A DNA stretch of 64,000 nucleotides from JBGPGW01 sp046349515 (GCA_046349515.1 JAXMCE010000008.1:62001-126000); one strand, 5' to 3'; shown: positions 31,543 to 39,844, counted from the stretch's first letter. Program-made: numbers and translations. Notes: a model not told the origin generated them from the letters alone.

Positions 31543-33077
31543 TGACGATCGAGCCCCGTCCGACGACGCACCGCCCGCGCGCGATCCTCCGCGGCGCGGC
31601 TCTCCTGGCCGCCGCGCTCGGCCTTGGCGGCTGTCCAGTCGGCCCTGATTTCGAGCGCCCCGCGCCGCCCGAGGTCGCGCGCTACGTGCCCGAGACACCG
31701 GAAGCGCCCGCGCCGGCGCCGCCCGATCAGCGCGTGACGCTCGGCCAGTCGATCACGGCCGACTGGTGGACGCTCTTCCACTCGTCCGCGCTCAACGACA
31801 CGCTCGAGAAGGCCATCGAAGGCAACAAGACGCTCGCCGCCGCGAAGTCGACGCTGGCCCAGGCGGAGCAGGCGGTCGTGCAGGCGCGGGCCGGGCTCTA
31901 TCCACAGCTCGATGCCAATGCGAGCGTCCAGCGCCAGCAAACGAGCTCGAGCCAGTTCGGCCCCGCGAGCTCGACGACCGGCAGGCAGGAGGCCCGCGAG
32001 CCGTTCACCACCTACGCTCTCGGCCCCGCCGTCAAATACAATGTCGACGTCTTCGGCGGCACGCGGCGCCAGATCGAGCAGCAGGAAGCCCTCGCGGAGG
32101 CGCAGAACTACCAGCTCGCGGCCGCCTACCTCACGCTCACGGGAAATGCGGTGAGCCAGGCGATCGCGATCGCGTCCGCGCGCCAGCAGATCGCGACGAC
32201 CGAGCAGATCATCGCGGACGACGAGAAGAACCTCGCCCTCGTCAACGCGAAGTTCGAGGCCGGCAAGGCGGCGCGCACCGACATCCTGACGGCCGAGGCC
32301 CAGCTCGCCAACGACCGCTCGCTTCTGCCGCCGCTCCGCCAGCAGTTGAGCGTCGCGCAGCACGCTCTCTCGATTCTGGTCGGGCAGTTCCCGGGCAACT
32401 GGGCGCCCCCCGCCTTCTCGCTCGCGGAACTTGTGCTCCCGGGCGATCTGCCGGTGAGCCTCCCGTCCGAGCTCGTCCGCCAGCGGCCGGACATCCTGGC
32501 CACCGAAGCCCAGCTCCATGCGGCAAGCGCTGCGATCGGCGTGGCGACCGCCCAGATGTATCCGAGCATCAACCTCTCGGCATCGGTCGGTCAGCAGGCG
32601 ATCACGCTCGGCTCGCTCTTCACCGGGCCCGCCACGGTGTGGAGCCTCCTCGGCAGCCTGACGGCGCCCATCTTCCACGGCGGCGCGCTCGAGGCGCAGC
32701 GCCAGGGTGCCGTCGAGGCCTTCCAGGCCTCGCTCTCGACCTACCAGCAAACGGTGCTCTCCGCCTTCGGACAGGTGGCGGACACGCTCCGCGCCCTCGA
32801 GCACGATGCCCAGCTCGTCGATGCGAGCAGCCGCGCGGCCACCGTTGCCGGCGCGTCGCTCGAGCTTCAGCGCATCAGCTACGGCGCGGGCAAATCCGAC
32901 TTCATCCGCCTCCTCGATTCCGAGCGCCAGTACAACCAGGCCCTCCTCACCCATGTCCGCGCCCTCGCCCAGCGCTACCAGGACACGGCGCAGCTCTTCG
33001 TCGCCATGGGTGGGGGCTGGTGGGACGCGAAGGACCGGCTGGCCGAGCGCCCCAAGGCCGGATCGGACGCCCCGTAA
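31539..33077 (+). CDS. outer-membrane efflux lipoprotein (NodT/TolC family)
   Basis: 512-residue outer-membrane channel of the RND-type lipoprotein group. The signal peptide ends LGLGGC, lipidated at Cys32, followed by the typical CPVGPDFERPAPP. Two outer-membrane-efflux repeats follow, the first with TADWWTLFHSSALNDTLEKA and the second with PSINLSASVGQQAI and SYGAGKSDFIRLLDSERQYN. It completes the tripartite pump with the MacA- and MacB-like proteins, whose genes directly precede it; the start overlaps the MacB stop as ATGA. Two ATGs stand next to each other at the start, and the first is used. Confidence 0.9.
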   Translation: MMTIEPRPTTHRPRAILRGAALLAAALGLGGCPVGPDFERPAPPEVARYVPETPEAPAPAPPDQRVTLGQSITADWWTLFHSSALNDTLEKAIEGNKTLAAAKSTLAQAEQAVVQARAGLYPQLDANASVQRQQTSSSQFGPASSTTGRQEAREPFTTYALGPAVKYNVDVFGGTRRQIEQQEALAEAQNYQLAAAYLTLTGNAVSQAIAIASARQQIATTEQIIADDEKNLALVNAKFEAGKAARTDILTAEAQLANDRSLLPPLRQQLSVAQHALSILVGQFPGNWAPPAFSLAELVLPGDLPVSLPSELVRQRPDILATEAQLHAASAAIGVATAQMYPSINLSASVGQQAITLGSLFTGPATVWSLLGSLTAPIFHGGALEAQRQGAVEAFQASLSTYQQTVLSAFGQVADTLRALEHDAQLVDASSRAATVAGASLELQRISYGAGKSDFIRLLDSERQYNQALLTHVRALAQRYQDTAQLFVAMGGGWWDAKDRLAERPKAGSDAP

Positions 33078-33169
33078 CGTCCCTGCCCGGCCGGTTGAGA
33101 TTTTCGTAACCAATACGGAGAATCCTGGTCGTCCGCCCCCGGCAACTTGGCGCATCGGGAATTCCGAGC

Positions 33170-33868
33170 ATGCGTATACTCCTTGGACTCGCCGTCCTAG
33201 CCGTTCTCGCGGCGCCCGCCGCCGCCCTCGCCGACAGCCAGATCGGCCAGGTGAGCAAGCGCCAGTACGCGGGCGCCATCGGCCAGCGCGCCGGCCTCGG
33301 ACCCGAAAAACTCTTGCCCTACACGAATGTCTATTCCGAGCAGGTGGTGCGCACCCCCGCGCAAAGCGAGACGCAGCTCCGCTTCCTCGACGACACCATT
33401 CTTCAGGTCGGACAGATGAGCGAGGTGGTCCTCGACCACTATGTGTACGACGCAGCCGCGCGCACCGGCGAGATGACCGCGCGCTTCGGCACGGGATTCT
33501 TCCGCTTCGTCACCGGCAAGATGCGCAACAAGGACGGTTTCCTCCTCACGACTCCGACCGTCGCCATCACCATTCGCGGCACCGATTTCCGCATGCATGT
33601 GAACGAGCGTGGCGCCACGGTCATCGCGGTGCTCGAGGGCGCGGTGTTCGCATCGCCACTCGGAGGCGGCGCCGGGGCTGCCGCCGGCCGCGGCCAGAGC
33701 GTCACGGTCGAGACGCCCGGCGCCAATGCGATCGTCTCCCAGGGCGATGCGGTCGGGACGCAAATCGGCCTCGGCGATCCCGCGAGTGTCGCGGCGGAAG
33801 GCGGCGATTCGGGTTCGGGCGGTGGCGGGTCCGGCGGAAGCGGCGGCGGCGGCCACGGCGGCAATTAG
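33170..33868 (+). CDS. FecR-domain exported protein
   Basis: 232-residue protein with a cleavable signal peptide (ILLGLAVLAVLAAPAAALA) and a FecR-like domain that includes TRFGTGFFRFVTGKMRNKDG-type strands and the family hallmark TPTVAITIRGTDFRMHV. The last 25 residues are an almost pure Gly/Ser tail ending GHGGN, probably disordered. Stand-alone exported FecR-domain proteins are thought to be structural or binding modules, not sigma regulators. It lies 92 bases after the exporter operon on the same strand and may be co-expressed. A short GGGGC-TAG-GCCCC hairpin follows the stop. Confidence 0.78.
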   Translation: MRILLGLAVLAVLAAPAAALADSQIGQVSKRQYAGAIGQRAGLGPEKLLPYTNVYSEQVVRTPAQSETQLRFLDDTILQVGQMSEVVLDHYVYDAAARTGEMTARFGTGFFRFVTGKMRNKDGFLLTTPTVAITIRGTDFRMHVNERGATVIAVLEGAVFASPLGGGAGAAAGRGQSVTVETPGANAIVSQGDAVGTQIGLGDPASVAAEGGDSGSGGGGSGGSGGGGHGGN

Positions 33869-34004
33869 CCGACGGGGCTAGGCCCCCTCCTCCGCAGCGA
33901 TCGTCCCCGGCGGGAGAGCGACCGACTGGACGGTTGTCACGGGCGCCCGGGCCTGACAAGACTATCGGGCTCCGCTCCACCTCCATTCGAAAGACTCCCA
34001 GCCC

Positions 34005-34781
34005 GTGCACACCCACATCGTCCTCGCTCACCCCGAGCCGAAATCCTTCAATGCCCATCTTGCGCGACAGGCGCGCCGCGCGCTCGAGGCCCGCGGCTCG
34101 AGCGTGTCGCTATCCGACCTCTATGCCATGGGCTTCGATGCCTGTGAGCGTGGCGAGCACTATCGCGATCGCGCGGAGCCGGCGCGCTTCGACCCGCAGC
34201 TGGAGCAGCGCCGCGCCTCCGATACGGGCACGCTGCCCGCCATGGTGGCCGAGGAGATCGCGGCCTTGGACCGCGCGGACCTGGTCATCCTCCAATATCC
34301 CATGTGGTGGCACATGCCGCCCGCGATGCTCAAAGGATGGTTCGATCGCGTCTTCGCCTTCGGCGAGGTCTACACGAGCCAGAAGCGTTTCGAGAACGGG
34401 CGGTTCAAAGGCAAGCGCGCAATCGTCTCGGTGACGGTCGCGACCAACCCCGCGACCTACGCCTACAACGGCCGGAGCGGGGACATCGACCTCATGCTGT
34501 GGCCCGTCAACTTCTCCCTCGCCTATGTCGGGTTCACGGTCGCCCAGCCTTTCGTCGGCTACGGCGTCGAATCGGCGCTTCGCTACTCCGCGGCGGACGT
34601 CGTCGAGGCACGCCTCAAACAGGTGGAGGCCGATCTCATCGCCGCCCTCGAGACGATCGATCGGCGCGCGGATATTCCTTTCAATCGGATGAGCGAGTGG
34701 GGCGCCGACGGCCGGATCAAACCCGATGCCAAGGTCTATTCGCCCTTCATGCGGCACAAGGAACGCCTCATCCTGTCGTAA
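34005..34781 (+). CDS. NAD(P)H:quinone oxidoreductase, flavodoxin-like fold
   Basis: 258-residue cytoplasmic flavoprotein of the KefF/NQO1 family that reduces quinones by two electrons. The FMN/FAD phosphate loop is in HIVLAHPEPKSFNAHLARQA, the substrate-side loop is LVILQYPMWWHMPPAMLKGW with FDRVFAFGEVY, and SVTVATNPATYAYNG is the usual following strand. The gene starts at GTG, one codon before the first beta strand; no ATG is available upstream in frame near it. It stands alone, followed after 100 bases by an SDR gene. It may protect against quinone or electrophile stress; specificity is not evident. Confidence 0.85.
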   Translation: MHTHIVLAHPEPKSFNAHLARQARRALEARGSSVSLSDLYAMGFDACERGEHYRDRAEPARFDPQLEQRRASDTGTLPAMVAEEIAALDRADLVILQYPMWWHMPPAMLKGWFDRVFAFGEVYTSQKRFENGRFKGKRAIVSVTVATNPATYAYNGRSGDIDLMLWPVNFSLAYVGFTVAQPFVGYGVESALRYSAADVVEARLKQVEADLIAALETIDRRADIPFNRMSEWGADGRIKPDAKVYSPFMRHKERLILS

Positions 34782-34882
34782 GCGGGGCGTTCACGCGGGA
34801 ACATCTTGCGCTGGCACCGGAGAGGCGCGAGGCTCGCTGATCGCTGCCGCGTGTGACGAGAGACATTTGAGGGGGTGATCCG

Positions 34883-35650
34883 ATGGCGGAGAGCAATTCT
34901 CTCCAAGGCCGCGTGGCCTTGGTGACGGGAGGCGGCGCCGGCATGGGGCGCGCGCATGCGATCCTCATGGCCGAGCGCGGCGCCGATATTGTCGTCCAGG
35001 ACATCGACCGGGCGACGGCGGACGATACGGCCGGTGAGGTGCGCAAACGCGGCCGGCGCGCCCTCGCCTTCGCCCACGACGTCGCGGACGTGAGGGCGTC
35101 GCGCGCCATGGTCGAGGGCGCCGAACGCGAATTCGGTCGCATCGACATCCTCGTCAACAATGCCGGCATCGGCGGCGGCCACAAGCACCTCGAGGAGATC
35201 GACGAGGCGCAGTTCGACCGCATGCTGGGCGTCCACGTGACGGGACACTTCTTCCTCACCCAGGCCGTCGTGCCCGGCATGAAGGCGCGCCGCATGGGCA
35301 AGATCATCAACATCTCCTCGCGCTGGGCCATGACGGGCGCCGACGTCTCGTCCCACTACATCGCCTGCAAGTCGGCGCTTCTCGGCCTGACCAAGGCGTG
35401 GGCCAAGGAGCTGGCCCCGTGGAACATCCACGTCAACGCCGTGGCGCCGGGCGGCGTGTGGACGGACATGGTGCTGAAAAGCCGCGGCGAGGCCTTCATC
35501 CGCGCCGAAGAAAAGAAAGTGCCTCTTGGGCGCTGGGCCCAGCCCGTCGAATACGCCTACGCCGTCGCGTTTCTCGCTTCCGCCGAATCGGACTTCATCA
35601 CGGGCCAAGTGATCTCGCCGAATGGCGGGATGAGCATCGTCGGGATCTAG
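34883..35650 (+). CDS. short-chain dehydrogenase/reductase
   Basis: 255-residue classical SDR. The cofactor loop is TGGGAGMGRA, followed by Asp in VVQDIDRA, which favours NAD over NADP. NNAGIGG is present, and the catalytic residues are the Ser of NISSRWAM with YIACK. The C-terminal block ASAESDFITGQVISPNGG is normal. Substrate unknown; by subfamily look it could be a 3-oxoacyl or sugar/alcohol dehydrogenase. GAGGGGGTG lies before the ATG. No operon partner is seen: the region downstream is a 650-base gap. Confidence 0.86.
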   Translation: MAESNSLQGRVALVTGGGAGMGRAHAILMAERGADIVVQDIDRATADDTAGEVRKRGRRALAFAHDVADVRASRAMVEGAEREFGRIDILVNNAGIGGGHKHLEEIDEAQFDRMLGVHVTGHFFLTQAVVPGMKARRMGKIINISSRWAMTGADVSSHYIACKSALLGLTKAWAKELAPWNIHVNAVAPGGVWTDMVLKSRGEAFIRAEEKKVPLGRWAQPVEYAYAVAFLASAESDFITGQVISPNGGMSIVGI

Positions 35651-36298
35651 CGCCCCACGTCATTCTGCTGGCCTGCGGCAGCGGCACGCACCGGGCGCGC
35701 CGCAATCGCGTTCAATCCAACAACACCGCGCGACGCGCCGAGACTTTGATAAGCGCTCGCGCGCGCACGTGGTTAACAGCGTTAACGATGCGGCGCATCC
35801 GAACCGCGCGAATGCGACGGATGTAACGCGTCTCGGACGCGACGTTACACTTCCCGCGCGAAATCGCGCGAACCGCGGACACGTTTTCGCGCTTGCGCCC
35901 CTCCTTCGCGGTAGACGCGCCATCTCGCGCTCGCCCTTTGGGCATATCGAACGCGCCGATCCCTGCGCCTCGCGGACTAACCCTTTCGGCGCGGCGCGAA
36001 GATTTGCGGTCATTTCAAGCGAAAAATCGGCCAGGACCACGGCGCATGTCACGATCATGAGATGCCGTTCGTTGATTTGATACACAACCGAGTACCACAG
36101 GTTCCATCGCGCGCCGCGCGCGGCAATCCCATTAACCGTCCATCTGTTTGTTTCGTCCCGCGCTTCGCGTCGTCGGCATTCCGCGCGCGCGCCGCGTGCC
36201 ACGCGCGGCATGTCCGTTGCCATCCCTCACTCGGCAGAAGGTCGTCATGAAACCGAGTGGGGCGTTCGTTCATGCGACCGACACAAAGGAGATGGTCC
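35651..36298. other. 648-base gene-free stretch
   Basis: I find no credible protein or RNA gene here; open frames are short, Arg/Ala-rich and without family character. The sequence has dense CGCG words and several small symmetries: GTTAAC repeated three bases apart near 35772, and TGTAACG...CGTTACA arms at 35822-35849. The last 30 bases hold the AAGGAG ribosome site of the His/Gly-rich protein gene, so its promoter must lie in this stretch. Confidence 0.5.
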
Positions 36299-36778
36299 AT
36301 GAACAGCAAAAGCATTCGATTGTCACTTCTGGTTACCTCTGCCGCTCTCGCGTTGTGCGTGTCGAACATCCAGATCACGACCAGCGGTTTGAAGCAGAGC
36401 GTCGCCTACGCGACCGAGGGCGGTCACGGTGGTGGCCACGGCGGCGGTCACGGCGGCGGTCATGGCGGTGGCCATGGCGGTGGCCATGGCGGCGGTCATG
36501 GTCATGGCGGTGGCGAAGGCCACGGTCACGGCCACGGGCACGGCGGTGAAGGTGGCGAAGGCCATGGTCACGGCCACGGGCACGGGCACGGTGGCGAGGG
36601 CGATGGCAAGGGTCATGGCCATGGCCGCGGCACGAGTGGCTCGAGCGGTTCGACCGGCTCGACCGGCGGCGAAAGCGGCGGTCGCAACGGCGAAGGCGGC
36701 GGCTACAACGGCATGGGCTTCGGTGGCTTCGGCTTCGACGGTGCCGAAGGCCGGCCCGATCGCGGCAGCATCCGGTAA
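36299..36778 (+). CDS. exported His/Gly-rich low-complexity protein
   Basis: 159-residue protein with an N-terminal signal peptide (MNSKSIRLSLLVTSAALALC) and a long region, about residues 41-115, made of GHGG, HGHG and GEGH units with over twenty histidines. A Ser/Thr/Gly tract (GTSGSSGSTGSTGG) and a Gly/Phe tail (GMGFGGFGFDG) follow. Nothing enzymatic is present. Histidine-rich exported proteins often buffer nickel, zinc, copper or cobalt, which is the most likely role. The ATG has AAGGAG eight bases upstream; an earlier in-frame ATG lacks the signal. A strong hairpin lies 36 bases after the stop. I do not recognise a named family. Confidence 0.72.
   Translation: MNSKSIRLSLLVTSAALALCVSNIQITTSGLKQSVAYATEGGHGGGHGGGHGGGHGGGHGGGHGGGHGHGGGEGHGHGHGHGGEGGEGHGHGHGHGHGGEGDGKGHGHGRGTSGSSGSTGSTGGESGGRNGEGGGYNGMGFGGFGFDGAEGRPDRGSIR
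36422..36493 (+). repeat. 6 x 12-base tandem repeat coding Gly-His-Gly-Gly
   Basis: Six units of the form GGYCAYGGYGGY lie head to tail inside the His/Gly-rich gene, differing only at third codon positions. The degeneracy shows selection on the protein rather than recent slippage. The array then shifts into six-base GGTCAT-type units. Confidence 0.85.
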
Positions 36779-36814
36779 GCTCAGGCTTATTCGGCTGTAA
36801 CTGGACGATCACCG

Positions 36815-36843
36815 ACGCGCGCGTCCCTCCGGGGCGCGCGCGT
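36815..36843. terminator. strong GC hairpin after the His/Gly-rich gene
   Basis: Arms ACGCGCGCG and CGCGCGCGT are perfect over nine bases and extend inward by a T-G pair and CCC/GGG to a three-base TCC loop. No T-run follows, so it would be a non-canonical terminator or a 3'-end stabiliser. Confidence 0.6.
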
Positions 36844-37000
36844 TCGGTGCTTCTCGCGCAGGGCGACCTTCATTCGGCAACAAACGGACCCGCGGCATTC
36901 GGTCTTTGGCCGATTACCAATTCCGCCGCCGACCACCCTTCGGCTATCGTGCGGGCGGCGGGCAAGGCCGCCGCTAACCGACACCCGAGGAGCCGCCGCC

Positions 37001-37516
37001 ATGTCCTGCTCATGCCTGACACTCACGCGACGCACCGTCCTCGCGCTCGGCGCCGCGCTGACGGCGACGGGCTTCGCCCCCTTCGGCGCGCGCGCCGCGG
37101 GCAAGGCCGAGGCGCTTCTTCTGTCCTGCATGGATTATCGGCTGCTTGACGACATCGGGCGCTACATGACCGGGCAAGGCCTCGACGACAAATACGACCA
37201 CGTCATTCTGGCCGGGGCCGCGCTCGGTGCCGACAACACGAAGTTTCCGGCTTGGCCCACGACCTTCTGGCAGCACCTCGACACGGCGATCAAGCTCCAC
37301 GGCATCAGCCGTGTCATCATCATGGACCACCGCGATTGCGGGGCCTACCGGGTCATTCTAGGCCGGGACTATGCGAGCGATCCCACGCTCGAAACCCAAG
37401 TGCACGCGAAGGTCATGCACCGCCTGGGCGCCAAGATCGCGCGGAAGTACCCGTCGCTCTCGCGGGAATATTTCCTCATGGCACTCGACGGGAGCGTCGA
37501 GACGATCGCCCCCTAA
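37001..37516 (+). CDS. exported beta-carbonic-anhydrase-like protein
   Basis: 171-residue protein with a twin-arginine-type signal (LTLTRRTVLALGAALTATGF, residues 6-25). The mature part has the zinc-site layout of beta-carbonic anhydrases: Cys43 with the Asp45-Arg47 dyad (SCMDYR), then His110 and Cys113 (MDHRDCGAYR). It is shorter than typical beta enzymes and lacks much of the standard dimer interface, so hydration of CO2 is plausible but unproven. Export by Tat suggests folding with metal in the cytoplasm. GAGGAG precedes the ATG. It is convergent with the minus-strand pair beginning at the pseudoprotease. Confidence 0.75.
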   Translation: MSCSCLTLTRRTVLALGAALTATGFAPFGARAAGKAEALLLSCMDYRLLDDIGRYMTGQGLDDKYDHVILAGAALGADNTKFPAWPTTFWQHLDTAIKLHGISRVIIMDHRDCGAYRVILGRDYASDPTLETQVHAKVMHRLGAKIARKYPSLSREYFLMALDGSVETIAP

Positions 37517-37524
37517 CGCGCGCG

Positions 37525-37968
37525 TTACTTCTTCGTGAAGGTGTAGTGACAGACGCGGCCGTCCATGCGATCGCCCGCGCCGCTCGCACCCTCGAAAAGC
37601 GCCGAGACCTTGTAACTGTATGCGCTGCCCGCGGGCGCATTGCCCTGAGCGTAGGCGCTGTTTCCGACGACACCCGTGGCCAGGATGTCTGCCGTTCCAT
37701 CCGGCTTGACCGCGCCGTCGATCGCGAGCCAGCCCGGCTTGCCCTCGGTTCCGCGCTGGCCGTGGAGGACGCCCTCCTTCACCTGAGACACGAAGTCATA
37801 GGAATAGGAGAGCGCCTCATTGGCATTGGGGCAGGAGACCGTCGTCTGCCACGCCCCGTCGAACGGCTGCGCGGCGCGCGTGACCGACGGTTGGGCACCG
37901 ACGGTCGCGGCCAGGACAACGATCGCGGCAAAAGTCCGCGGGCCCCGCGCGAGGATCACGCGCGTCAA
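37525..37968 (-). CDS. small exported protein with the FDGAW domain
   Basis: 147-residue protein of unrecognised family. The TTG start overlaps the stop of the preceding gene (TTGA), implying coupled translation. A signal peptide (FAAIVVLAATVGAQPSVTRA) is followed by a domain of about 110 residues: FDGAWQTTVSCPN, LHGQRGTEGKPGWLAIDGAV with PDGTA, and a C-terminal RMDGRVCHYTFTK with two conserved cysteines. The same layout appears at the C-terminus of the adenylate cyclase encoded at 53936. It probably works outside the cytoplasm; the function is unknown. The partner gene encodes an HtrA-like pseudoprotease. Confidence 0.7.
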   Translation of the reverse strand: MTRVILARGPRTFAAIVVLAATVGAQPSVTRAAQPFDGAWQTTVSCPNANEALSYSYDFVSQVKEGVLHGQRGTEGKPGWLAIDGAVKPDGTADILATGVVGNSAYAQGNAPAGSAYSYKVSALFEGASGAGDRMDGRVCHYTFTKK

Positions 37969-38942
37969 TGGACGCTCGGCCCCTTGAGATAGCGGTTGCG
38001 GTCGCCCGAGACGATTCGCATCTCGCTCGATTCGCCGCTTCGGTGGACCGTGAGCGGCACCTCGACGCCGGCGGGTCCGAGCGACCACAGGCGGTTGTAG
38101 AACTCGGCGAGGCTGTTGACCTCGACCCCGCCTACGGCGAGGAGGATGTCGCCCGAGCGGAGATCCGCCTTCTGCGCTGGCGCGCCGCTCGCGAGCCCCG
38201 CGACCGCGATCTTGCCCTCGACTTCCGTCACGTAGACGCCGAGCCATGGCCGCGGCGGCCGGTTCGGCCGGCCGATCGTCTTCAAATCCTCGAGGATCGG
38301 CTTCAGGAGATCGATCGGCACGACCATGTTGAGATTCTCGTGCTGGTTCTCCTTCACCTCGCGCTGCAACTGGAGCGAGCCGATGCCGAGAAGATCGCCC
38401 GACGGCCCAATCAAAGCCGTGCCGCCCCAATTAGGATGGGCGGGCGCCGTGAAGATGGCCTCATCGAGCGCATATTCCCAATAGCCAGAAAATTCCTGCT
38501 TGGCCACGATGCGCGCGGCGACCGAATGCTTCGTCCCGCCCGCGCCGCCGATGACGACCCTCTCGCCGACGCTCACGGCCGCGGAGGAGCCGAGGGGCAG
38601 CGTCGGCAAGTTGACCGAACCCAGCGCCTGGATGAGGCCGAACCCTGTCTCATGGTCGTAGCCGAGCACATGGCCCTGGACCCCGCCGCCATCGCCGAGG
38701 CTCAGCCAGATCGTGTCGGCTTCGACGATGAGATAGCCGACGGTGAGGACGAGACCCTTCGGTTCGATCAGCACGCCATTGCCCGCGCGCTCGACACCCA
38801 GGACCTCGGCCGTGAAGGCATCGGCCGGAATGGTCGCATGGACGCCCACGATCGAGGTGAGCGCGCGATCGAGGTCGTAAGGATAGTCGCTCGCCTTGGG
38901 CTGTACTGCCCGCGGGACCTTCCAATCGCTCGTGGCTGGCAT
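37965..38942 (-). CDS. HtrA-like trypsin-fold protein with PDZ domain, catalytic triad lost
   Basis: 325-residue protein with a trypsin-like domain (about 25-220) and a PDZ domain (about 230-315: PWLGVYVTEVEGKIAVAGLA and KADLRSGDILLAVGGVEV). Compared by eye with DegP, all three catalytic positions are replaced: His by Tyr70 (LTVGYLI), Asp by Gly100 (HETGFGLIQ) and Ser by Trp172 (HPNWGGTALIG). It therefore looks like a pseudoprotease that binds peptides. No signal peptide is seen in MPATSDWKVPRAVQPKASDY, so it may be cytoplasmic. It is coupled to the small exported protein gene downstream. The SDR, mtnA and amidase genes lie upstream on the same strand. Confidence 0.8.
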   Translation of the reverse strand: MPATSDWKVPRAVQPKASDYPYDLDRALTSIVGVHATIPADAFTAEVLGVERAGNGVLIEPKGLVLTVGYLIVEADTIWLSLGDGGGVQGHVLGYDHETGFGLIQALGSVNLPTLPLGSSAAVSVGERVVIGGAGGTKHSVAARIVAKQEFSGYWEYALDEAIFTAPAHPNWGGTALIGPSGDLLGIGSLQLQREVKENQHENLNMVVPIDLLKPILEDLKTIGRPNRPPRPWLGVYVTEVEGKIAVAGLASGAPAQKADLRSGDILLAVGGVEVNSLAEFYNRLWSLGPAGVEVPLTVHRSGESSEMRIVSGDRNRYLKGPSVH

Positions 38943-39082
38943 GTCCTGTCCCCTCCCGGCCTCCGCGCCGTGCGCGGAACGCCTGTCTCAAAAATCCGTC
39001 GCGGCAGCCGGCCCGGCGCATTCTCGCGGCGCCGTGTTGCCGGAGGCGGCCTCGCGGCCGCCCTATCCTCCCGCGTGCGGGC

Positions 39083-39844
39083 TCAGCGCGCCGTGTTGCC
39101 GCCGTCGATCGCGACGATCGAGCCTGCCATATAGCTCGAATCGTCCGAGGCAAGGAAGAGGATGAGGCGGCCGATCTCCTCCGGCTCCGAGACTCGTCCT
39201 AAGGGTACGGACTTGCCCAATTCTTTCAAGCCGGACTCGATCTCGAATCCGCGGCGCTTCAACCCCGATTGCAGCATGGGCGTGTTGACCTCGCCCGGGC
39301 AGACCGCGTTGATGCGGATGCCGTCGCCCGCATGGTCGAGCGCCATGGCGCGCGTCAGGTTGATGACGGCGCCCTTGGATGTGCAGTAGGCAACGTGACC
39401 CTTGCCGCCGACGAGTCCCCATTCGGACGACACGTTGACGATCGCACCCTTTCCTTGCGCTTTCATGACACGGACGGCCGCGCGCGAGAGGTAGAACACG
39501 GCATTCACGTTGACCGCCATGCTCTCGAGCCAGTCCTCATCGCTCGTGCCGAGCGCGTCGCTCCGCTTGATGATACCCGCGTTGTTGACGAGCGCGTCGA
39601 TCCGCCCGTGGCGCGTCCGGGCGTCCTCGATGAGCCGGTCGCAGAAAGCGCGGTCCTTGACGTCGCCCGCGACGAAGGCCGCCTCGGCCGATTTGGGCAA
39701 GGCAGCCAGGACCGCCTTCCCCCTCGCCTCGTCGCGCCCCGTGAGGACGAGCGTGGCCCCGGCCTCCGCGAAGACGCGCGCGGCGGCGGCGCCGATCCCT
39801 GAGCTCGCGCCCGTGATGACCGCGACTTTGCCTTTCATCGACAT
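39083..39844 (-). CDS. short-chain dehydrogenase/reductase
   Basis: 253-residue classical SDR. Cofactor loop TGASSGIGAA, then LTGRDEA, which suggests NADP; NNAGIIK is present. The catalytic set is the Ser in NVSSEWG and YCTSK. The ending SDDSSYMAGSIVAIDGGNTA is standard. A GGAGAGGG ribosome site precedes the first ATG (MSMKG). It follows mtnA by 42 bases on the minus strand, so it may belong to the amidase-mtnA-SDR transcript. Substrate unknown; a 3-oxoacyl or alcohol dehydrogenase role is typical. Confidence 0.86.
   Translation of the reverse strand: MSMKGKVAVITGASSGIGAAAARVFAEAGATLVLTGRDEARGKAVLAALPKSAEAAFVAGDVKDRAFCDRLIEDARTRHGRIDALVNNAGIIKRSDALGTSDEDWLESMAVNVNAVFYLSRAAVRVMKAQGKGAIVNVSSEWGLVGGKGHVAYCTSKGAVINLTRAMALDHAGDGIRINAVCPGEVNTPMLQSGLKRRGFEIESGLKELGKSVPLGRVSEPEEIGRLILFLASDDSSYMAGSIVAIDGGNTAR

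Noticed and set aside
31533..33155. 540-codon minus-strand frame opposite the outer-membrane lipoprotein gene
   Set aside because: Antisense shadow; the plus-strand product has a signal peptide, lipobox and both efflux repeats, and is coupled to macB.
33874..33886. GGGGC-TAG-GCCCC hairpin after the FecR-domain gene as a terminator
   Set aside because: The five-base stem with a three-base loop and no T-run is too weak to call in DNA of this GC content.
35660..36223. 187-codon minus-strand frame in the gene-free stretch
   Set aside because: The composition is Arg/Ala-rich and uneven, there is no ribosome site and no family resemblance; it is probably chance in GC-rich DNA.
36422..36493. Possible CRISPR-like array from the regular 12-base repeats
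   Set aside because: Repeats are contiguous without spacers, vary at third codon positions and lie inside a coding frame for Gly and His.
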